From Dillenia suffruticosa (Eukaryota; Streptophyta; Magnoliopsida; Dilleniales; Dilleniaceae): a stretch of 64,000 bases of DNA. A program made the position numbers and the translations under genes. The stretch is from positions 1,185,501-1,249,500 of the forward strand of contig JAVTVX010000019.1 in NCBI GenBank assembly GCA_033439265.1. Direction: 5' to 3'. Each line of letters opens with the position of its first letter. The first letter of the stretch is position 1. Below the pieces are notes generated by a model. It did not search any database. It had not been told where the DNA came from and worked only from the letters and a program-made list of their open reading frames with translations. Below, piece after piece: positions 36,090-48,360 of this stretch.

Positions 36090-36362
36090 AGGGATATTTT
36101 TCTTTCTTTTCCTTCCATTTTCCTCTGTTCTTTCTTCTTTGACCACTTCACCCCTCTTTTCTCTAAAATTTACTTCAATTTTATTTATTTAAAGCCTCTC
36201 GCTTGTTTACTTTCTCTTCAAATCACAAAACACTCCTTACTCGAAACCTTAAATGTCTTCCCCCCCTCTCTCTCTCTCTCATTTAAATCAAAATCGATCA
36301 AATCTAAATCTCTAATTAAACCCTAAATCCACCGCTACCGCTACGTAATTCTGGACCAAGGT
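36090..36362 (+). promoter_or_regulatory. Possible promoter and non-coding first exon with splice donor
   Basis: A pyrimidine-rich leader (CCCCCCTCTCTCTCTCTC at about 36258), a telo-box-like AAACCCTAAA (36318), then CTGGACCAAG before GTGAGTCT (donor at 36361), a near-perfect 5' splice site. No coding sequence follows. It could be a distal leader exon of EBS, whose ATG exon is preceded by a strong acceptor (CTCTCTCTCTCAG at about 38612), giving a 2.25-kb leader intron. Confidence 0.35.
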
Positions 36363-36369
36363 GAGTCTC

Positions 36370-38440
36370 TAATCAATCTATCATTGTCTCTTAGATTGTC
36401 TCTCATCTCTCATGTCTTTTCCTTCCCTTCTCTTATTTGATTCGCTTTTTCTTTTTTGTTGAGATGTGATCTCTTCTCTCTCATCTCGATCAATTGATAA
36501 AAATCGTTATATTAATCAATCACTTTGATATTTGGAAGGAAAGTAAATAAAAACATATCGAATTATGTAAAAAGAAATTAGAAATTGACGAGATATTATT
36601 GATTTATGATAGATTCATGCGATCTGATTTGTTGATTTGTGAAAGATTCAAGAAGATCAAAGTATGTTTTGAGCAAAAGAAAACTTACAAGGAAAGACAA
36701 AAAAAAATAAGGTATTATTTGGGAGGTTAAGTCAATTTTTAACTTGTCTTATTTTATGTATAATATCTTTCTAGCTAAACTAAAAAAATTACTAGGAATT
36801 ATAGAGTTTTTACAAGTGGAAGTAATTTTTTTTTTATAAAACAAAAATAAATTATCATTATATGGATGATTTTTTGAATCGAAAAGTCACACTTAATGTC
36901 AAATTAACTATATCATTTTCTTAACCATATCATTTTCATTTGAAAACAACTATTTTCTCCTTCTTATGCTGTATGTCAACATAAGGGATGGTGGACCAAT
37001 TCTATACCTATGCATATAGATAGTAATTTGACATTACACTTTTCTTATCGATATATATACATCGTTTCCTGGGACAATCAGAAACATTATTTATATTGCA
37101 TCAATTTAATCTCGAGAGCTAATTTCAATAATCTCTCTAAATCTCACTTATCAAATAAAAGATAAAGAAATTGATCATGATTTTAAGATTTTTCTGATAT
37201 ATTTTTTGGTATTTAAACACAAAAAGCCGAAGATTTTTTTGTTGTCGATATTTTTCAAGAAGGGAAAGATAATACTTTGTTGTATATATTGCATTTTAGG
37301 CCCTTTGGTTGTGTCTTACCCGTAAATGATATTGCTAAAATGTATCCACTAAACCTACCTTCTTTGTCACATTTTGTATGGAACAAAGCTAAAAAGCCTT
37401 CTCTTTTTGACTAAATCTGTACCACATAGAACAAGTCCTCATGCAACTACTGCAAAAATTAAAAAATAAAATAAAAAATAGATTCTTTTTCTTATTAGAT
37501 AGAAGATTTTGTGTATACCTCTTGGCTCTTGTTTCTCATGTTTCCACAATTAATTTTATTTATTTATTTGTTTTTCACAAGAGGATCGAAAACTCAGCCC
37601 CTAAGACAAAATCCCAAATATCACTACCCATGGATTTTGATCATTAGTTGACACAAAGATATGAGAATAATTCTTAATTACATTTATTACAAAATACTAA
37701 TTATCATTAAGATTTAATTAATTATATGATTACATGTTGCGTCGAATAACTTTATTTTAATTTATTTTGGTCGCATTTGATTCACACATAAAGTCCAGAT
37801 ATTTTGAATTATGGAGCGAGAAATTATATAAATTTTTAAAATTATATTTGCTCGTTCATTTATTTTATCTTTTTAGTTTATTTTTATTTTTTTCTTTCAT
37901 AGCTCTCAATTTTGAAGTTGCGAAATATATGACGAGTGATTAATAAATATAATTTGATTAATAACAATTTTAAAATTATTGACGGGTAAATTTTAATTTG
38001 GTCTTCGAAATATTTTATTTCTCTAATCTATAAATTATTTTATTTTGTTTGTAATATTTTTAAATTAAAATAACATATTTTTGGTGAAAAAAGTATGATT
38101 TAATAAATAAAAAAGTAAAATTTTCTATAAAAAATACTAAAATTATTGTATTAATAATTTATTTATTAAAAACCCCAATTAATTTTATTTAATTAAAATC
38201 TTAGTTTTCTGAAACAGATCTATATGTTTTTTTTTTCTTTTTTTACCTTTTATAATTTTGTTACCTCTTAATTCGAATATTATAGGAAAGAAATTAAGCA
38301 ATACAAAGCACCAAAGCTAAATATAATATTTTAAGATTTTTTAAAACTTAACTAAGAAAGGAAAAAAGAAAAAAAGAAAAAGAGAAAAAGAAAAATGAAA
38401 ATTGATAATTGTACGACAACAGAAAATAAATGACAAAGCA
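36370..38440. other. AT-rich sequence between the candidate leader exon and EBS
   Basis: No coding domain seen. Either intergenic or a long EBS leader intron. Confidence 0.4.
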
Positions 38441-38470
38441 TGGCATTAATAGACGTGGTCTCGTCGCTGT

Positions 38471-38625
38471 TCATGCCCGCATTCTAACAAAATCTCCCGT
38501 CGTCCGACATCTCTCTCTCTCCTCACCCCCAAATCCGTTCCGAGGACCTAGGGTTTCTCTCTCTCCCCTCTCTCTCTATCTCTATAAAACATTTCTTTCT
38601 CTCTCTCTCTCAGTTGAATCGCTCA
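38471..38625 (+). promoter_or_regulatory. EBS: EBS proximal promoter / leader
   Basis: GC-richer than its surroundings, with a CTAGGGTTT motif (about 38549), CT tracts and TCTATAAAAC (38580), a TATA-like element 45 bp before the ATG. The leader CT tract ends in CAG, so it could also act as a 3' splice site. The same architecture is present in the copies at 23.3-23.75 kb. Confidence 0.5.
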
Positions 38626-38862
38626 ATGGCGAAGACGAAACCAGGGAAGAAGGACTTGGATTCCTACACTGTCAAAGGGACTAACAAGGTCGTCAGAGGT
38701 ATAATTTACTGATTTTTGTTCCTTCATCGTTGTGTTCACCTTTTAGGTTTTGAAATAAAATGTTTTCAAGATTTTTTTTTCAGTGTTCAGCTAAATATGT
38801 GGTTCATTTTTGCTGGGTTTAATGAATTGGTTAAATTAGTGTTTGCACTGTTTAAGTGTACT

Positions 38863-38908
<46 letters not shown>

Positions 38909-38990
38909 CGTGTGATTGTTGTGTTTTGAATGATTTGGTTAACTAATGTTACTCTCGTCATTTTTGTGTGTGTGAGTTTTTTGTCTTTAG

Positions 38991-39030
<40 letters not shown>

Positions 39031-42000
39031 TTAGCTAAAAATTATGTATGATTGTTGTGGTTTGAATGAATCGGTTAACTAATGTTATTCTCTTCATTGT
39101 TGTTAGAATGTAAATTTTTTATCTTTAGTTGCAGATTTGTGGGCCTTTGGAATTAATTTTCATTGTTTTTGTGATTTGAATGAATTTGTTTACTAATGTT
39201 GTTCTCTTAATTACCTTATGAGCGAGTCAATGTGTTTAAGTTAGAGATTGTGTGTTTTTTTTTTTTTTTTTTTTTGGTTTTATTTTCAGCATATGCTACA
39301 TGGACTAAATGAGTCAAGAACCAAAGGGGTTCATCCTATATGGCAGTCCATATGAGAAGAAAAAAAGATCACATCCTTTGAAGTTAAATAATTTTGAATT
39401 TGTCTAAATACCTTCCAAATCAAGGGAAAAGATTTTTAAATAGATTGTCACGTAGGATCTGGTCTATTTAGTCTCCTTGGCATTATTCTTTATTTTCATT
39501 GTTTTATCATTTTTTTGAACGTTTTAAGTGAAGTAATTAACTAGTCTTCGTGCCTTTAGTTGGAGATTTGTGTGTGTTGGGAGGTGGTGGGGTTTATTTT
39601 CATTGTGTCTTTTTTTTTTCCTTTCTTTTTTTATGGTATGAGTTTCTTTTTAAAGCTAAAGATGAGTTTGGTTTATGGTGTTTTAATCAATTGATTAACT
39701 GGTACTATTTATTTTGATTGTTTTGAGTTTGTAAACGTGTATTATCTTTTAGTGGGAGATTGTGTTTTGATGCGTCCTTCAGACTCCGATAAGCCACCAT
39801 ATGTTGCACTTGTTATGAAGATTGAAGCTGATCATCGGAATAATGTGAGGGTGCATGTTCGCTGGTATTATCGGCCTGAGGAGTCTATTGGAGGGCGTAG
39901 GCAGTTTCATGGTGCAAAAGAGTTGTTTCTATCGGACCACTTTGATTGGCAGAGTGCCCATACCATTGAAGGGAAGTGTACTGTTCACAGCTTTAAAGAA
40001 TATACCAAGTTGGAGAATGTTGGGGTTGAGGACTACTTCTCTAGATTTGAGTATAAGGCTGCAACTGGTGGATTCACTCCGGACCGTGTTGCTGTGTAAT
40101 ACCCGATTCTTTTTGGTTCCAGTATTTAGAGGTTTTAGGCCTAGTGGCTGTATTGGCTTCTGGTTGAATGTTTTGCCGCTTTTGCAGGTACTGCAAGTGT
40201 GAGATGCCTTACAATCCGGATGACCTCATGATTCAATGCGAAGGATGTAAAGACTGGTAAATGCTGTTCATCACTTTTGTGCATGTCATTTGAATTACGA
40301 TCTTCATTCGAAGTTGAATTCTTTGACTGATTTATCATGTACTGGTATAAAAAAAAGCAGGTTTTGAATGTAACCCTTTAGAACCAAAAAAGTTTGTGCA
40401 TTTCTTCCCACTCGGCACTTGAGGGTTAGATCCTGTTCTAACTCGTTCACACTGATCTAATGTCCTTGTATATAAATCTCTTAGTGTACTGTAGGCCCGG
40501 TTGTTGTGTGAATTATTTTTACGGATGCACTTGCATGTTACTCTCTAGAATAAGAAATTTGCTTTCATTGCATATCTATAATTGATTTTAAGTGGTATGC
40601 TACTCCAACTTTTTCATTTTCTTATGCTGTGCAAGCTTCTTTAAATAGAGATTTGTGTATCCTTTCGCATTTTTTCTTTGGTGACCTTTGGTGAAAAATA
40701 TGGCTACTTATTATGGATATCAGATTTGCCTGTATCAAAAGGAATCCCTAGTTGCTGAAGAGCAATTGATTTTTACTGTAATTTCTTTTAACCTGATCAT
40801 CGGTGATGCTAAAGAAAATATTACTTTTTCCCTTTAGATATGTATACCCTTTCTGTGAATTCTTTCCAGAACTTGTTTGCTATAACGGTTTTACACTCCT
40901 TCCACATTCCATTATTTGCAGTATTTTATTATTTCCCAATATTCTACTGTAGCATTATGGTTATAAAGGGGTCTATGCCTAAGTGTGTACTCCGTAGTTC
41001 AACAAGTTGTGGTTTCTGTGTAAGGGTTTAAGCATTGAAGTAAACATAGATTAAAATATTGGGGTAAGATGTATGATGTGGAGAGAAAAATCGTGATTCT
41101 TGTTGTTTAAATTTCTTAAAAGTTACAATAATAGAAGTAGCATGGTTGAAATGGAAAGCATTAGATTACTTTATATACTGTTTTAATTTGCTTGAAGTTA
41201 AGAAATGTTTCCATTTTGGTTCTGGGATAGGATGGAATGCTTTGCAGCAATACAGCCTACCTATTGAAGTGGATGTGCTGGATGATGCTTATAAATGGTC
41301 TTCATTTAACACAGGTAGAAAAAGAAGTGAATAAATTTGTGACTCTGAAGAAGTGGGAAATCGCTTCCATTGATGAGATAATGGGAGAATCTATTTTAAA
41401 GATCATATATGAGACAAGTTGATGATGTGAACCACTGGCTGAGCTTATTTATTTTGATATATTATTATTTTTGTTATTATTATTACAATTATTTTCTAGC
41501 GGTGTAGTCTTATACTAGTTGCTGTTGCTCTTAAAGATCAAAATATTTGGGGGTAACGTAAGTATGTGCGGTGGATGTCATACAAAAGAACATTTGCTAG
41601 CAACTTAGTCTTCCTTTATGTTCTGGATGTAAATTGTACAATTTTCCCGGAGAGAAACTTTCAGATCTTGAAGCACACGTGCTACATGCAGATGAGAATT
41701 CTGTTTGATAAGAGGGGAACTCATAGGGTATGATCAAAGGTAAAATTGCTCTTAAGGTCAAGTAACCACTCTTCAATTTAGTTATATCTCTGTTGTAGTA
41801 TTGAAGCCGTCATAAAGCTTTTAGTGGGTGTTGGTGCAGAGATTAGATGCTACTTTTTATTTTATTTTTTCATTTAATATAGTTAGCTCTAGTTGGAACA
41901 AATTAACCCACCCATTACACACTTGTGAGTTGGCTGGTTTTGTTTAATTAATATAAGGATCCAAGCTGGAAAAAGTTTTGGTTATGTTTAGTAAGTAGTC

Positions 42001-45000
42001 AGGCTCAAGATAGACTCATTTAGGAGTGAGCCAGGTTTAAACATGGGTTCGGCTTAGTTCTAAAGTCCCTCTAGCGATTGAACAGAAGAAACATGGACTG
42101 GTAAAGCCTTAGCAAAATTCTAAGGTTTGTCTAAACTTCAGTCCAAGTTTGGCTTGGCTCATTTGAAAGGAGTTTGAATATATTTGGCATCTTTTCTATG
42201 TTTGGCATCTTTTCTATGAGCTAAGCTTGAATAGCTCTCTACTTGGCTCCGCATGTTCAGCTGCACCATTTATAAGATTAGCAGCAAGTCATGTCAACAA
42301 CATTGTAGATGAATTGGAATTTGTTTGTGACATCTAAGGATCGCCCACAATATTTCTAGCAAGGACTGAGCTTCTGAAGTAATGATAGCAGAACCCTAGT
42401 TTGCGTGTTTGACTGGAAGGTTCTTTTCGTAATGATAGAATGCTTTATACTATACAATGTAAGATTATAACATGCAATGACACCTGCCCTTTTGCAAAAG
42501 ATTGACACGGACATGCTGAGAATTATGATTTTCTTCCCTTGTTTTGTTTTTGTTTGTTCTTTTTTTTTTTTTTTTTTGGTGGAGGGGATGCAGTTGAATG
42601 ATATCTTTGCATCATAAACTTGTAATGTAATTGGACGCTCTGATTTTCAGGTTCCATCCTTCTTGTGTGTCAATGACTATTGAAGAAGCCAAGAAGTTGG
42701 ACCATTTCTTGTGCACAGACTGTTCACAGGCCGATGGCAAAAGAGCATTTAATGGATTCCCTCTATCGCCGTCTAAGGTTGGAATACTTTCTTGCCGTGT
42801 TTGATGCAATTGGATACATGTAATCAGTACTTTTTTTATGCTATGTTTATTTCCCTGAATGTTTCTTAAGTTATTTGAATGTGCAATCACTTATCTGCTC
42901 TACTATCTCAATACAAAGAGATTCTGAATTCAATATGAGTTGGACTTGAGCATGTCAAAAGAGGGAAATGCTTGTGCTGCTTAGATCTGCTGCATATTTG
43001 TTGTTGTTGTTTTCCTTTTTGGGTTGGGGGCGGGGTTCTATAGCATGTGGATCATCTCATGCATGTTAGGTTATCTACTGTTGGCCTAAATGTCATGCTT
43101 GTGCCCACCCAAATATGGGTCACAGTGGTTGCTCGGCCCAATTTAATTCTGTTTGTACTTTATACTAGGTAGATTCAAGGCATGCTTACTCTTTTGTGCT
43201 ACTATACTCTCTGATATGTGCTCAAGTTTCGGCATTGCGGCCCTTTTCCACCTCTATTATCCAAGATCAATAGCTCATCTTTTGAGTCAAATTAATTGTG
43301 TCTAGGCATATTTTCTCGAAGAAAAAAAAATAATAATAAAGGAAGCCTGCCGTCTTCCTATGTATCTTCAATGTTTGAAAATTTATGTAATACCTAAGAA
43401 GAGGTTAAACCCAAGAAGAGGTTAAACCCATTATTCTCTTCCACACAAAGCCTCCTCAAACTTTGACACTAAAAAAATCAATTAGGTGATTGTTGCTACG
43501 AAGAAAATTGAACCTTGCTGATACATATTGACTTGAAGAGATAAACCAGATTTGAGACTGATCAGATCCATTATCAGATATCCACTTCTAAGGATGATGA
43601 AAATTTTGATATAAAGAGTATCAAATAAAAAGACTTTATGCCACAAAATTCAAGATTTCTTGGAACAGGCCTGTGCAAGCTAAATAAAATAAATTATGGG
43701 AAGAAAAACTTTCTATTGCCTATTTTCTTGAAATATTGTGTTTTATTGGTTATGTTCATAATTGATCCATGTTGCCCTCCATGCTATGCTTCATTGGTTT
43801 CAGATATTTTCCTAAATGTTCTCAAACTGCATATTAAAAATCTATACAATTAAAATCCATCTGAAAATGGATATCATTTTTTCATAATGTTTATGCAGAG
43901 AGTATTTTTGCTAGATTGTTCCCCCAGGATTAAGTGGTCTGTGGTCCCTCTTTTCCTAATTAATTTTATCCTATTTTATTTTATAGGAGACCTGGTCTTT
44001 GTTTCTCTTGCTCCTTACTTATAATATTGCTAGAGCAGGGATGAAAGTGACAATGATGCTCGTGATTAGCTTTATGATGGGAAATATTCATCAAGATTTT
44101 TTATAATTTTTGAATATCAAGAGGTAACTTCCTCAAAAAAAAAAAAAAAAGGTAATAACAGTTAGTGACTATTGCACCCATTCATACTGCACTCGCACCA
44201 GAAGGGAAATAAAAAATGTGTACTGAACTGTTGCCAATGGTTAGGATGTTCTTTTTTATGGATGTCTGTAATCTCCATTAAGAAATATAAATAGTTGGGG
44301 CCGTCTGCCCCACCCCCGGGGAGGGGGGGTTCTTTTCCTTAGGATGATGTTTACCGTACGACATCCAGTTCCCTGCAGACGATTGCAGTTATTATTTAGT
44401 TCTAATGCTGAAATTGAAAATAAATAAATAATAGAATCACTATTTGAATTTGAATCATAATTCAACTCCTAATATATTCCATCTATAGGTGAAATGTAAT
44501 CTAAAATGGTTGGGACTTTATTAAGCATTTGCATTAGGCATCTCCTATAGGATATGTGTGAAAATTCTGACATTTCATTCATATCTTGAAAAAGTATTTA
44601 CATTATCTATTTATGTACCAAGTCTATAAGATTAGTTATAGGAGATAGAAAACATCTAATTAACTAATTTTTAGCTAACTGAAATTGATTTGATATAACA
44701 AAATGCTAACTAATTACACAACAATCAACTAACTCTTATTGTCCAACACTCCCCTTCAAGCTGGTAGATATGTATTACTAGCTTGCTTATAAGAGTTTCA
44801 AATCCAGTTGTGCTTAAACCTTTAGTGAAGACATCATCTAGTTGATCTTCTGAAGAAACATATCTCAGATCAAGGAGTCCTGCTTCCAACTTCTCTTTAA
44901 TAAAGTGCCTATCCACTTCAATATGTTTTGTTCTATCATGTTGAACTGAATTATGTGCTATATTGATACCCAAAAAAATTATGTGCTATATTGATTGCAG

Positions 45001-46394
45001 ACTGATAATCGCTAAACAACTGTATGCTCTTCCCTGTCTTAACTCAGAGATCTTCAAGAAAAATTTTTAGCCACAACTCACAAATTCCTAGAGCCAATGT
45101 TCTAAATTCTGCATCTGTTCTAGATTTAGCCACTACATTCTGTTTCTTGCTCCTCCATGTCACCAATTTATTTCCCAAAAGGGTACAATATCCTGATATC
45201 GAACGTATATCAACATGTGAGCATGCATATAGGTTTTTAGGGTTAAATCTTCTTCTGATCTAAAGAGAATCCCTTTCTGCAGGGTAGCCTTCAAATAATG
45301 AAGAATTCTGTCTACAGACTGCATATGAGTTTTTCCAGGATTTTGCATAAAATTAACCCACTACACCTACAGCAAAAGTAATATCAGGTCTTGTATGAGA
45401 CAAATAGATCAATCTGCCTACAAGCCTCTGATATCTTTCTTTATTCACTCCCTCCTCCTCTGCTTTGGCTGCCAAAGGATGATTTTGTTCAATAGGAGTG
45501 GGAGCTGTTCGACCACCAAGAAGACCAGTGTCCTTGAGTAAATCAAGAACATATTTCCTTTGGGAGATGAAGATATCACTTTTGGAGTAGGCCACCTCAA
45601 TCCCTAAGAAATACTTAAGATTGCCTAAAACTTACATTTCAAACTCAGAGGCTAACTTTTGTTGTAAGGCAGCCTGCTCTTGAGGTTCATTGCCAGTCAC
45701 AATTATGTCATCCTCATAAACTACTAAAACTGTTGGTTGCTGTCCAGCATGCTTAATGAAGAGAGTATGATCGCCTTGACTCTGAATGTAGCCCATACTT
45801 CGAACAGCCTTAGTAAATCTCTCAAATCAGGCCCTAGGTGACTGTTTAAGACCATATAAGGCCTTTCTGAGTTTGCATACCTTATCTGGTCCTCAGTTAT
45901 GCTGAAAACTTGGTAGAAGATCCATGTAAACCTCCTCTTTAAGATCCCTGTATGGAAATGCATTTTTAATGTCAAAATGCTGCAAAGGCCAATGATAATG
46001 AGCTGCTAGAGATAACAAGACCCTCATTGTATTTAGCTCTGATACCATGTGGAAATTCTGAGATTTCATCCATATCTTAAAAAATTATCTACATCATCTA
46101 TTTATACACCCAAGTTCATTAGTTATAGTTGACATAAAGGATCTAACTAACTAATCTCTGCTAGTTGAAACTCATCTGATCTAACGGAATACTAATTACA
46201 AAATAATCAACCAACTCTTATTGTCTAACAATATGCTTGTTAATGCTCCCTTTTCCAGCTGTTGGCTTGGCTTGTAATATTGCTCCATATTTTGCTCTTT
46301 CAAAAAATAGATGTTTTCCCCCCTTTGTAATTGCAAACCATCTAATCTTTACAAAATTGTATTCCAGGTGGAACCAAAGCGCAGGAAAAGATAA
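38626..46394 (+). CDS. EBS: EARLY BOLTING IN SHORT DAYS (EBS): BAH-PHD histone reader
   Basis: Five exons: 38626-38698, 39753-40095, 40188-40256, 42651-42777 and 46368-46394, with consistent phases (1, 2, 2, 0), giving 212 residues. The start [20 protein letters not shown] matches EBS better than its paralogue SHL. A BAH domain covers about residues 25-139 ([49 protein letters not shown]), followed by a C4HC3 PHD finger with ligands Cys141, Cys143, Cys156, Cys159, His164, Cys167, Cys183 and Cys186. The C-terminus is basic (EPKRRKR), a likely nuclear signal. In Arabidopsis EBS reads H3K27me3 through BAH and H3K4me3 through PHD and represses flowering genes; the same role here is inferred from family. 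Intron 4 (3.59 kb) carries a copia element and intron 1 has repeated pseudo-acceptors. The last exon encodes only eight residues. Confidence 0.92.
38830..39752 (+). repeat. Degenerate tandem repeats in EBS intron 1 containing acceptor-like sites
   Basis: Units share TTTGAATGA-TTGGTTAACTA, ATGTT-TTCTC-TCATT and an end CTTTAGTTGCAGA or CTTTAGTTGGAGATTTG. Acceptor-like ends fall at 38990, 39128 and 39559, resembling the true one CTTTTAG before TGGGAGATTGTG at 39752. Two GA microsatellites (38869-38906 and 38995-39027) are embedded. The repeats seem to be copies of the intron 1/exon 2 junction. Confidence 0.6.
44557..44748 (-). repeat. 3' LTR of the copia element
   Basis: Right-hand end in element orientation. 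Begins TGTTGGACAATAAGAG on the minus strand, ends CACA. Aligns along its length with the LTR at 46048-46230. Confidence 0.85.
46048..46230 (-). repeat. 5' LTR of the copia element
   Basis: Begins TGTTAGACAATAAGAG on the minus strand and ends CCACA directly before the primer-binding site. It differs from the other LTR by many substitutions and small indels, so the insertion is not recent. Confidence 0.85.
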
Positions 46395-46399
46395 CTTAT

Positions 46400-48350
46400 T
46401 GACCAGAGGAGGTATTCAGTTTCCTTGCACATTAGGTCTAGGATTGCTGTTGTTCATGTGTCATGGAATTGTATAGTGCAGAGAAGATATTGTGCTTGCA
46501 CACATTGGAGGCTCATGTTAACTTTTGTTATTCTCTATATATAATGAGTGGCTTTCTGTATGCTGGCCTCAGGAAAGAACCATGATATTATGCTGTTAAG
46601 AACCATCTTGCAAAGAGTTGAGCAAATGTGAAAACAGAAGCTTAAAAACACTCAAATGTCAGCAGAAATCTTGTTTGTTATTGTAAGGGACTTCTTCTTG
46701 TTGTTACAATTGCTGATCTTGATTTGGCCTTTTTTCTTAGTGGTTTTGAGCTGAAGTTATTTCATCCTTTTGCCTTTTCTAGAGCACCCTTCATGTCCTC
46801 AACACTTTGACTTGTGGTCATGAGTGCCATTTTTAGTGTGTGGTTCTGTTTTATGAGAATAGCACATATTGATCAAGAGTCAGATTTTGCTGCTTAATGT
46901 TATTTTCTTTCTCCCATGTCTTATCCAACAAGCTGTGGATAAACCACATATTTTCTGGGAATGCCTGATATGTTCAAAGTTGGACGTCCTAATGGTGCTA
47001 TCCTCACCATATGCATTTCCTATCACTTCCATTTTTCAATACTTTAACGCGTAAAAATGATATTGTAGTTATAACAATTGTCGTTTACATTGTCCCCTCT
47101 TGTCTGATTCGCTGTCTGCATTCTGTGGGGCTATTGTCTGCATTTCAGTCCTCTGCTGATCTATAGTTGTATCTCTTCAAGGTCAGTTGCTTTAGTTGGT
47201 GCCACAGGCCTCTTTATTGCTATTCCTTTCTAGCTTATAGTCATTGTTTGCATTTATCATCTTTGCAGTATTTTGGTGACTCTTCTAGTGTCAGCACATG
47301 AGTGTACGTCTCAAATCTAGATTATTCAAGGATATATTACTAAATCCATTTTTCCAGTACTCTCAGGCTGCAGATTATGACATGAGAGAATTCAATGCGC
47401 CCCCCCCCCCAAAAAAAAACCCTCTAAAATCTTACTAATTTCACAGAAAGGGTACCAACGAACTAAGCTGATCACGAGTAATTCGGGATTCAACTTGTTA
47501 AGGGCTCGAGTTGCTCTCTCTTGAGTTAAACAGAGCTTTAGTGTCTAAGATCGTTCACGTGGGTAGACCATTTAAAACCTGACTAGGCTCATGTAGAAGA
47601 TAAATTGAGCTTGAGCATTCCAATTAAGTTCGTTGCAGTCTTATTTATGATATATTTCATGCTAAGACCACATTTGAAGCATTCTACCTTTAGTGTTCTT
47701 ACTTCTTCGGTTTTTGGCATGCTATCCGCATTGCTCGTGACCTGAATTTACATTTGTTGCTGGTCTTTCGATCAATCAGGATTGTACATATAGAGTCATT
47801 TAGATCCAAGTGGTTCTGCAGTGGAATGGCCCAACAGAGTTAAGGCCAAGCCATGATCCTCCCCATCTATTGTTCATCTCTTCTTTCTTCGATTATTGTG
47901 CAGGGAAAGTATGAATTGTCCTATTTTGATATGCCTTTAATTATGCCCCTTTAAGACTTCAAGGAAAATCTTTGTTTTGTCTGAAATTTGGGTCGTAAAG
48001 GCAAAAATGATCACAATTCTCTAATCATACATGGTTGCTAAGGATAATTATGCTAAATTGCATTTGGTTGCTCACTTTATGCTAAATGATGTTGCTAAAG
48101 ATGTTGAGAATCCTCTTCAATTTTCTTGGATTCCAAATGAGAAGTTATTTTTGACCGAAGGTTTAGGCATTTGAGTTTTGAGCATGGATTTTGTGGATTA
48201 ATCTTGGGTTGTCAAGCCCCTTATTTTTCCGACGATGCTCGACGGAATATGACCGGAGAAAAGAAAATGGAAAAATATTTGATTTCTCTATAATAAAAAT
48301 ATATATTCGAGTTATTTGGTTAGCACTAGAATGAGATATGTCAAGCATAC
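46400..48350. other. EBS downstream region
   Basis: The first few hundred bases are presumably 3'UTR. The rest lacks any gene that I can support; homopolymers (C10 then A9) lie at 47401-47419. Confidence 0.45.
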
Positions 48351-48360
48351 GTATAATGAA

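Larger units (their letters stand above)
44557..46230 (-). mobile_element. Ty1/copia retrotransposon, internally deleted, complete at both ends
   Basis: Two LTRs, 44557-44748 (192 bp) and 46048-46230 (183 bp), both TGT...ACA, flanked by the 5-bp target duplication ATATG (44552-44556 and 46231-46235). A primer-binding site TGGTATCAGAGC (initiator Met tRNA type) abuts the right LTR (46047-46036), and a purine tract GAAGGGGAG abuts the left one, so the element lies on the minus strand. Inside, frames run [66 protein letters not shown] and an RNase H end with [15 protein letters not shown]. Gag, protease and integrase are absent, and the reverse transcriptase box has YEDD for the usual YVDD. Stops and frameshifts are present. 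It inserted into EBS intron 4 as a deletion derivative or was deleted later. Confidence 0.9.

Noticed and set aside
36087..36326. 79-residue frame over the CT-rich leader
   Set aside because: Composition is that of a pyrimidine-rich leader, not a protein; the donor downstream suggests a non-coding exon.
38430..38684. 84-residue frame beginning MTKHGINRRGLV
   Set aside because: It covers the EBS promoter and exon 1 in the wrong frame.
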